Part shown: positions 58,254-64,000 of the stretch, piece after piece
How the letters are laid out: every line of letters starts with the position of its first letter
Numbering within the stretch: the first letter of the stretch is position 1
The notes under the pieces: generated by a model
Seen by the model: the letters and a program-made list of their open reading frames with translations, nothing else
Database searches by the model: none
Told to the model about the DNA's origin: nothing
Translations under genes and position numbers: made by a program
Assembly (NCBI RefSeq): GCF_031928785.1
Contig: NZ_JARQAL010000005.1
Origin: Enterococcus_C asini_A
GTDB lineage: Bacteria; Bacillota; Bacilli; Lactobacillales; Enterococcaceae
DNA length: 64,000 nucleotides
Reading direction: 5' to 3' (one strand)

Positions 58254-59903
58254 ATGAAGGTAAAACAAATTTATCCTAGCTATTTTATTCAAAATAATCT
58301 CGATTTTCGTCAAAGTAAGCTGGTCTTGCCCTTTTTTCATGCCCATTCTCGGGCCCAAGAGCAATACTTGATGGGGGTGAAAGCTGGTCGGGCTTATTGT
58401 ATGAAGGCCATGGAGCATACTTTGTACTTTGAGGCTGTAGAAGAGTTGCGAGAAAGTTTACAAGTGACCAATCTTTTAGTGGTCAGCGAGATTACTTGGA
58501 CGACCTTAGTGGAATTGTTGGAAAACTATGCCCGAACCCGTTTTGTGAAAAAACTAAAGTTGGTTTTAGAAACTACAGCGGCTAACGAGGAGTGGTTGTT
58601 GAAAAAAGGTTTTGATAAGCAAGGTGAAGGCTATGAGAAAGTTTTGACTTATCACACTGCCTTAGTCTTAGGCGGCGGCGGGGCTCGCGGGGGTTATCAA
58701 ATTGGGGTGTGGCAAGCACTAAAAGAATTGGAAATCGATTTGCCCATTGTCACCGGGACGTCTGTAGGAGCTTTAAATGGTGGCTTGGTTTTAGTAGGCG
58801 ATGTGGAGCGGGGCAAACAGCTGTGGTTAGATTTGTCCACAGATCAGGTCCTACAATTTCCCCAAGCAGCGGAAAGTATCACCAGCTTGGCCACTCTCTT
58901 GCAACAAATGCGCTCATTGACGGTGACGGCTTTACGAGAAAATGGGGCGAGTACAGAGCCGTTAAATCAGCTGATTCAAAATGCTTTAGATGAGGAGCAG
59001 ATGCGTCAAAGTTCCAGTGAGCTGTATGTCTGTACGACCCATCTACCGGATTTTGAGGAGCGAGTGGTTCACTTTGACAAAAGCCAGGCTAAAAAAAGCC
59101 AAGACTGGCTGATTGCCTCAGCTTCTTTTTATCCGGCCATGAAAGCGAAAGAAATTGCTGGAGAGTACTATATGGACGGGGGCTATCGCAACAATCTTCC
59201 CATTGATGTCGCTTTAAAAAAGGGCGCTTGTGAGTGTATCTTAGTGGACGTAAAAGGTCCCGGATTTGTCAAACGGTGGAACGAATCGACAAAAGTGGCT
59301 GAGATTCCCTTGCATTCTCCTTGGACGTTAGGGAGCTTTTTGGTCTTTGACCGGGAACGCTCCCGGATTAATTACCAATTAGGCTACCAAGAGACGATGA
59401 AGTACTTTGGTCGCTATAGCGGTTTTTGGTATACTTTTGAAGAAAAAACGGTAGGACAACTTCTTTGGCAAAAGTTTTGCCGTAATTTACGTCACAGTCA
59501 AGATCCGTTGTGGAAATTAATCAACACCCCGGACTTTTGGCAGAAACTAGAAAAAGACTATCAACAACCGGTCTGTTTTGAAACAGCAGGGCAAGTCTTT
59601 TTAGAATTGGCGGGCGTGTTGTTAAATGTTGCTCCGGAGAAAATCTATCAAGAAGAAAGTTTCGTGGAAGCGTTAAAGACAGCCTTTCACGCACAAGATA
59701 CGCCAGTGACTGGGGCATTGTCCATGGCAGAATGGCTTCATTTGTATCGAGAACGTCTGGTGGCTTGGTCGGAGGCTCGCCAACTGCTTTATTGGTGGAA
59801 TAGCTTCACTAGTCAAGTCAAACCCAGTCGACGTTTGTTAGAATTAACACCGGTTACGGCGGTTATGGGGGCTTTTATTGCCTCATTATTTCAAGCAGAG
59901 TAA
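58254..59903 (+). CDS. Patatin-like phospholipase
   Basis: 549 residues. An N-terminal ~130-residue region (DUF-like, unrecognised) precedes the patatin domain with LVLGGGGARGGYQIGVWQAL (oxyanion loop), TGTSVGALNGG (Ser of the dyad, ~177) and YYMDGGYRNNLPID (Asp). The C-terminal ~200 residues carry a hydrophobic end, ELTPVTAVMGAFIASLFQ. It probably hydrolyses membrane lipids. AAAGGAGTTGC precedes the ATG. It follows the esterase closely and may be cotranscribed with it. Confidence 0.93.
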   Translation: MKVKQIYPSYFIQNNLDFRQSKLVLPFFHAHSRAQEQYLMGVKAGRAYCMKAMEHTLYFEAVEELRESLQVTNLLVVSEITWTTLVELLENYARTRFVKKLKLVLETTAANEEWLLKKGFDKQGEGYEKVLTYHTALVLGGGGARGGYQIGVWQALKELEIDLPIVTGTSVGALNGGLVLVGDVERGKQLWLDLSTDQVLQFPQAAESITSLATLLQQMRSLTVTALRENGASTEPLNQLIQNALDEEQMRQSSSELYVCTTHLPDFEERVVHFDKSQAKKSQDWLIASASFYPAMKAKEIAGEYYMDGGYRNNLPIDVALKKGACECILVDVKGPGFVKRWNESTKVAEIPLHSPWTLGSFLVFDRERSRINYQLGYQETMKYFGRYSGFWYTFEEKTVGQLLWQKFCRNLRHSQDPLWKLINTPDFWQKLEKDYQQPVCFETAGQVFLELAGVLLNVAPEKIYQEESFVEALKTAFHAQDTPVTGALSMAEWLHLYRERLVAWSEARQLLYWWNSFTSQVKPSRRLLELTPVTAVMGAFIASLFQAE

Positions 59904-59916
59904 AGGAGAGAGACAG

Positions 59917-60135
59917 ATGGCACAGGAATTTTCATATGAAATCTTAGAAGAAATTACCGTTTTATCGGAAAATCCCAAAGGCTGGCGTAAGGAATTTAAT
60001 TTAGTCAGTTGGAATGGACGGCCAGCGAAATTTGATATTAGAGACTGGGCACCAAATCATGAAAAGATGGGCAAAGGCGTTACCTTGAGCAATGAAGAAT
60101 TTCAAGCATTGAAAGAAGCTATCAGCAAGATGTAA
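59917..60135 (+). CDS. YdbC/PC4-like single-stranded DNA-binding protein
   Basis: 72 residues. FSYEILEEITVLSENPKGWRKEFNLVSWNGRPAKFDIRDWAPNHEKMGKGVTL is the PC4-like fold of the YdbC family, which binds ssDNA as a dimer. I start it at the ATG at 59917 after AAAGGAGAG; the ORF extends upstream into the patatin gene. It lies between a patatin gene and yicC. Confidence 0.9.
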   Translation: MAQEFSYEILEEITVLSENPKGWRKEFNLVSWNGRPAKFDIRDWAPNHEKMGKGVTLSNEEFQALKEAISKM

Positions 60136-60149
60136 AGGAGACGAGGTAG

Positions 60150-61037
60150 TTGTTAAAAAGTATGACCGGTTTTGGCCGAGGACAAGCAGAAAATCAGCAT
60201 TACACCGTGGAAGTAGAACTGAAAAGTGTCAACCATCGTTTTTTAGATATTCAATTGCGCAGTCCCAAGCAAGTCAATGCCTATGAGCAAAAGCTGCGTC
60301 AAATCATCAAAGAATACTTACCCCGGGGGCGAGTCGATGCTTTTATCACATTGAAAGAAACCAGCGATGACAGCAAAAAAGTGACTGTTCACTGGGGGCT
60401 AGTTGATCAGCTCTTAGACTCATTACAAAAAGAAGGACAGTCTCGCTATGGCGTGGTGGATTTAGAGCCACGAGCAATTTTAGAACAAATCGTTGCCCTA
60501 CCGGATTTTGTGGAAATCACCGAAGCCAAAGAAGAAGATGAGAGTTTGGAAGAATTGCTTGTGACAGCTACCACGCAAGCTGCCGAACAAAACGCCAACA
60601 ATCGCGCCAAAGAAGGGTTGGCCTTGGAAGCTGTCATGGTGGAAAACCGCCAACAAATCGAAGCTTCCTTGCAAAAGCTAAAAGATTTTGTCACAGTTTA
60701 TCAAGCAGAATTCAAAGAACGTTTTGAAAAGAAACTTCAAGATTATCTAAAAGAAACGGTAGAGCAAGAGCGGCTGTTAACCGAGTTGGCAATTCAGTTG
60801 GAACGGGGCGACATTCAAGAAGAAATCGACCGCTTGACCATTCATTTGCAAAACTTCGATCGCTTGTTGATCAAAAAAGAACCAGTGGGCCGAGAGTTAG
60901 ACTTTTTGATTCAAGAGTTTAATCGGGAAATCAATACCATTGGCTCCAAATCCAGTGCTATTGAAATCAAAGAGCTGGTAGTAAACATGAAGACTACTGT
61001 GGAAAAAATTCGTGAACAAGTACAAAATGTGGAATAA
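60150..61037 (+). CDS. yicC: YicC-family endoribonuclease/RNA-binding protein
   Basis: 295 residues. LKSMTGFGRGQ opens it, with VEVELKSVNHRFLDIQLRSPKQVNAYEQKLRQIIKEYLPRGRVDAFI typical of YicC/YloC, and the C-terminal DFLIQEFNREINTIGSKSSAIEIKELVVNMKTTVEKIREQVQNVE is the conserved signature. It degrades RNA and in Bacillus sits upstream of gmk, as here. Start is the TTG at 60150 with GGAGACGAGG upstream. Confidence 0.93.
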   Translation: MLKSMTGFGRGQAENQHYTVEVELKSVNHRFLDIQLRSPKQVNAYEQKLRQIIKEYLPRGRVDAFITLKETSDDSKKVTVHWGLVDQLLDSLQKEGQSRYGVVDLEPRAILEQIVALPDFVEITEAKEEDESLEELLVTATTQAAEQNANNRAKEGLALEAVMVENRQQIEASLQKLKDFVTVYQAEFKERFEKKLQDYLKETVEQERLLTELAIQLERGDIQEEIDRLTIHLQNFDRLLIKKEPVGRELDFLIQEFNREINTIGSKSSAIEIKELVVNMKTTVEKIREQVQNVE

Positions 61038-61141
61038 GCGAAAAAAGAGTTCAAAAAGTGGGAACGCTTCTTGATGGCTAGTCTTCGTCAAAACAAAGAC
61101 TACTGGTTATAATGAAGAAAAAAGCAAAGGTGGGAAATCAA

Positions 61142-61423
61142 ATGAAATACTATGATGTGACCTTTCATGGCCTAACTGGTCGGACTGTGGTGAAGCGCAC
61201 TGTGCCTTCTGCTAAGGAACCCTTTGAAGCTTGGCAAGATGCTTGTGTAAAAGTGACGGAAACCGAACTGTACGTATTGGTAAATGAGGGCTATGTTATC
61301 ATTAATCGCAAATTTTTAGCTCGTATTGATGTGGAAGAAGTCAAAGATCCCATTGAAGAAGCCCAAAAGCGTAAAGACGAAGTGACCAATGTCATTAACA
61401 CCCTTTCCAATATGGGCTTTTAA
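61142..61423 (+). CDS. Conserved small protein between yicC and gmk, unrecognised
   Basis: 93 residues. YYDVTFHGLTGRTVVKRTVPSAKEPFEAWQDACVKV is a mixed beta-alpha start, TELYVLVNEGYVIINRKFLARIDVEEV a beta strand region, and the tail is a charged helix. In Bacillus this slot holds remA, but this protein lacks RemA's conserved features as far as I can see. I start it at ATG 61142 after AAGGTGGG, not at 61112. A TATAAT at 61108-61113 could be its -10. Confidence 0.72.
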   Translation: MKYYDVTFHGLTGRTVVKRTVPSAKEPFEAWQDACVKVTETELYVLVNEGYVIINRKFLARIDVEEVKDPIEEAQKRKDEVTNVINTLSNMGF

Positions 61424-61553
61424 GGAGTAAAGGTAAAGATTCTCTCCAGATTGCAACAGACCCTTGAAACTTTCGGGAAAAAAGTGCAAAATAGAAAAAT
61501 AAGTAAAGACTAAACAAAGCCGAGTGCTTTGTTTTTTAGGAAAGGACCGAATT

Positions 61554-62168
61554 ATGTCAGATCGTGGGTTGTTGATCGTGTTATCCGGACCCTCTGGTGT
61601 AGGAAAAGGCACCGTCCGGAAAGCCATTTTTGAAAGTGACGACAATGATTTTCAATATTCTGTCTCCATGACCACTCGCCCCATGCGGCCAGGGGAAGTG
61701 GAAGGCGTGGATTATTACTTCCGTACCCGGGAGGAGTTTGAAGCATTGATCGCATCCGGCGATATGTTGGAATATGCCGAATATGTGGGGAATTACTATG
61801 GCACCCCGCTACCTTATGTGGAAAAAACGTTACAAGAAGGCAAAGACGTCTTTTTGGAAATTGAAGTCCAAGGGGCGCGGCAAGTAAAAGAAAAAGTTCC
61901 TGATGGCGTCTTTATTTTCTTAACGCCACCGGATTTACATGAACTAAAAAACCGGATTGTCAATCGAGGCACCGATGCTATGGAGATTATCGAAGAGCGG
62001 ATGAGAGTTGCCCGAGAAGAAATCGAAATGATGGCTCTGTATGACTATGCCGTAGTCAATGACGAAGTGCCACTAGCGGTCACCCGCATTAAAAACATCA
62101 TTGCCAGCGAACATTTTCGCGTGGATCGGGTAATCGGAAAATATATTAAAATGTTAGAGGAGATGTAA
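61554..62168 (+). CDS. gmk: Guanylate kinase
   Basis: 204 residues, start at ATG 61554 with AGGAAAGGA. P-loop GPSGVGKGT at residues 12-20, then SVSMTTRPMRPGEVEGVDYYF, FLEIEVQGARQVKEK and IFLTPP, in family order. Phosphorylates GMP to GDP. rpoZ starts 4 bases after its stop, giving the standard gmk-rpoZ-priA order. Confidence 0.96.
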   Translation: MSDRGLLIVLSGPSGVGKGTVRKAIFESDDNDFQYSVSMTTRPMRPGEVEGVDYYFRTREEFEALIASGDMLEYAEYVGNYYGTPLPYVEKTLQEGKDVFLEIEVQGARQVKEKVPDGVFIFLTPPDLHELKNRIVNRGTDAMEIIEERMRVAREEIEMMALYDYAVVNDEVPLAVTRIKNIIASEHFRVDRVIGKYIKMLEEM

Positions 62169-62172
62169 GCTT

Positions 62173-62478
62173 ATGATGTTAAAACCTTCAATCGATAAGT
62201 TGTTAGACCGGGTGAATTCTAAATATTCATTAGTTATCTTATCCAGTAAACGGGCTCACGAATTAGATGCAGGGGCAAAACCTACTTTAGAATCTTTTGA
62301 ATCCGTAAAAGGTGTAGGTCAAGCTTTGGAAGAAATCGAAGCGGAAACTGTAATCAATGATCCACATCCTGAAATCAAACGGGCACGGATTAAATTACAA
62401 GAAGACGAACGGAAAAGCCAAGAAGAAATGAAAACGAAAGAATTGGAAACCCGTATTCGCAACGAACAAAAGATTTAA
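62173..62478 (+). CDS. rpoZ: RNA polymerase omega subunit
   Basis: 101 residues. LKPSIDKLLDRVNSKYSLVILSSKRAHELDAG is the omega signature. Ribosome site GAGGAGA lies at the end of gmk, so translation is coupled. Standard neighbour of gmk. Confidence 0.95.
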   Translation: MMLKPSIDKLLDRVNSKYSLVILSSKRAHELDAGAKPTLESFESVKGVGQALEEIEAETVINDPHPEIKRARIKLQEDERKSQEEMKTKELETRIRNEQKI

Positions 62479-62502
62479 AACAGTTTCTAATCCACGAGAA
62501 TT

Positions 62503-62556
62503 ATGAAAAGACCAGAAGAGCTTTCTATCTTGATAGAAACTTCTTCTGGTTTCTTA
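62503..62556 (+). terminator. Terminator-like structure after rpoZ
   Basis: AGACCAGAAGA and TTCTTCTGGTTT arms with an inner CTATC/GATAG stem and a weak T tract. PriA starts about 115 bases downstream from its own start site. Confidence 0.55.
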
Positions 62557-62669
62557 TTGACCTAGTGCTTCTCGCAAAAAGCTTGTCTTAACGGGGATTT
62601 CCCGCTACAGACAAACAGGTAGTTTTTGGGTACAATAATAGAAGAAAAAATTTGCCAAGGAGGGATACT

Positions 62670-64000
62670 GTGGAGAAATATGCTGAAGTTATTGTCGATG
62701 TGCCAGCCATGCAAACGGATCAGCCTTTTACCTATGGCATCCCGGAAAAACTAGCAGAAATCATTAAGCCAGGAATGCGAGTCGAGGTTCCCTTTGGTAA
62801 TGGCAACCGTCATATCCAAGGCTTTGTCACAGGTTTAACCAATCAAGCAATCGCTGAAACCAAAGATGTTTTGCGGGTGTTAGACTTAGAACCAGTTTTA
62901 AATCAAGAACTGTTAGCCATGGCAGACTATATGAAGGAAACCACTTTCGCTTTTAAAATCACTTGTCTGCAAACGATGCTGCCAAGTGTTATGAAGGCAG
63001 AGTATCAGAAGAAATTACTGTTAAAAGATTTTATGGCAGTAAAAGAAGCTGGCGTGGATGCACTATTTGACCAAGCAGGGGAACTGGATTGGTTGAGTGC
63101 CCAAAATAGCGGGCAACTAGGCACCTTATTGAAATTACGTCAAGCTGGGGCTATTAGTTTGCGTTATGAAGTACATACGAAAAACAAAGTCAAAACCATC
63201 CGTTTGGTGACACCTACTTTGTCACCAGAAGAGTTTGTGACGGCAAAAAATCAGTTGAAGAAAACCGCCATCCGCAAATCTCAGCTATTAACTATGCTGG
63301 AAGCGGCAGCAGGTGAGTCTTTGCCAGTAAAGCAGTACACCCAGCAAGGAATCTCCACGAATGTCTTAAATCAAGGAGCAGAAAGTGGCTGGTTGAGTTT
63401 TTCTGAGGTGGAGACTTATCGGGATCCTTTTGAAAATCGAGAATTTGAACAGACCACAGCTTTGGCATTAAATGAAGATCAGTTGGTTGCGGTAACGGCG
63501 ATTAATGAAGCAGCTCAAAAACAAGAAGCCCGCACCTTTTTACTGGAAGGAATTACTGGTAGCGGGAAGACTGAAGTTTATTTGCAAAGTATTGCCCAAG
63601 TGATTGCAGCTGGTAAAAGTGCAATTATGCTAGTACCGGAAATCGCCTTAACTCCTCAAATGGTAGAACGGTTTAAAAGTCGTTTAGGGGACGCCGTGGC
63701 AGTTTTACACAGCGCTTTGTCCCAAGGAGAACGCTATGATGAATGGCGAAAAATCGAACGGGGAGAAGCTAAAGTGGTAGTGGGAGCTCGTTCAGCAATT
63801 TTTGCTCCTTTAGAAAATATTGGTTTGATTATCGTGGATGAAGAGCATGAAGCCACCTATAAACAAGATGAAACTCCCCGTTACCATGCAAGAGATTTGG
63901 CCATTTGGCGAGGTGGGTATCATCAGTGTCCTGTCGTTCTCGGCAGTGCCACGCCTTCCTTGGAATCTCGAGCCCGAGCTCAGAAGAATGTTTACACGCT
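62670..64000 (+). CDS. priA: Primosomal protein N' (PriA), N-terminal part cut by window edge
   Basis: 443 codons are visible, from the GTG at 62670 after GGAGGG; the frame is still open at the window end. The 3'-DNA-binding domain starts EKYAEVIVDVPAMQTDQPFTYGIPEKL. The helicase part has Walker A GITGSGKTE (~residue 296), PEIALTPQM, VLHSALSQGERYDEW, VVVGARSAIFAP, DEEHEATYKQDE (~390) and LGSATPS. It restarts stalled replication forks. The C-terminal zinc-binding and helicase half is outside. Confidence 0.95.
   Translation, partial: MEKYAEVIVDVPAMQTDQPFTYGIPEKLAEIIKPGMRVEVPFGNGNRHIQGFVTGLTNQAIAETKDVLRVLDLEPVLNQELLAMADYMKETTFAFKITCLQTMLPSVMKAEYQKKLLLKDFMAVKEAGVDALFDQAGELDWLSAQNSGQLGTLLKLRQAGAISLRYEVHTKNKVKTIRLVTPTLSPEEFVTAKNQLKKTAIRKSQLLTMLEAAAGESLPVKQYTQQGISTNVLNQGAESGWLSFSEVETYRDPFENREFEQTTALALNEDQLVAVTAINEAAQKQEARTFLLEGITGSGKTEVYLQSIAQVIAAGKSAIMLVPEIALTPQMVERFKSRLGDAVAVLHSALSQGERYDEWRKIERGEAKVVVGARSAIFAPLENIGLIIVDEEHEATYKQDETPRYHARDLAIWRGGYHQCPVVLGSATPSLESRARAQKNVYT

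Noticed and set aside
1..64000. CRISPR arrays, tRNA or rRNA genes and intact insertion sequences
   Set aside because: No regularly spaced repeats, no tRNA-like stems with anticodon loops, no rRNA sequence and no transposase frame were seen.

Overview
The window reads as a low-GC Firmicutes chromosome of the Lactobacillales, most likely Enterococcus or a close relative. RpoB, RpoC, L13, S9 and RpoZ all look enterococcal, many genes start with TTG or GTG behind strong GGAGG sites, and -35/-10 promoters are common. No tRNA, rRNA or CRISPR array was seen.

Layout. Positions 1-10428 hold a very AT-rich surface-polysaccharide cluster on the + strand: a sugar-nucleotide epimerase cut by the window edge, GT4 and GT2 glycosyltransferases, a DUF6625 protein, a Wzy-like polymerase, a decayed glycosyltransferase, LicD, a pyruvyl transferase, a Wzx flippase and an F420-hydrogenase-beta-like protein. 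Next come galU, an unusual SDR-cytidylyltransferase fusion, a DUF1361 membrane protein and an LCP ligase, all fitting activated-precursor supply and attachment of polymer to the wall. Positions 14533-22541 are a flavin-based extracellular electron transfer (EET) island: dmkB-eetB-eetA and ndh2 on the minus strand, then pplA, fmnB and dmkA on the plus strand. Together they could make a demethylmenaquinone pool, reduce it with NADH and pass electrons to a flavinylated surface lipoprotein.

Housekeeping follows: birA, a Zn-ribbon protein, rpoB-rpoC (with a terminator-like hairpin in the rpoB leader), gap, comC, dps, argG-argH, and rplM-rpsI. Just behind rpsI lies the eroded C-terminus of a tyrosine integrase, a scar of an element that once used the 3' end of rpsI. 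An IclR regulator, an SDR dehydrogenase and an orphan galactitol-type PTS IIC follow, with a palindromic operator. Then come an unrecognised 457-residue coiled-coil protein and a PadR/DUF1048/DUF1048 operon.

The most interesting regulatory signals lie in 46-53 kb. An Msr-type ABC-F ribosome-protection gene is preceded by a 14-codon leader peptide carrying the macrolide-stalling MRLR motif and two terminator-like hairpins. A metal P-type ATPase / small protein / HMA-domain / FLP (Crp-Fnr) cluster has two promoters that each carry a TTGAT-N4-GTCAA box at exactly the same distance from TATACT. The right end holds ahpC-ahpF, an acyltransferase, an esterase, a patatin phospholipase, ydbC, yicC, gmk, rpoZ and the start of priA, cut by the window edge.

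All calls rest on reading motifs by eye. No database search, alignment or folding program was run.
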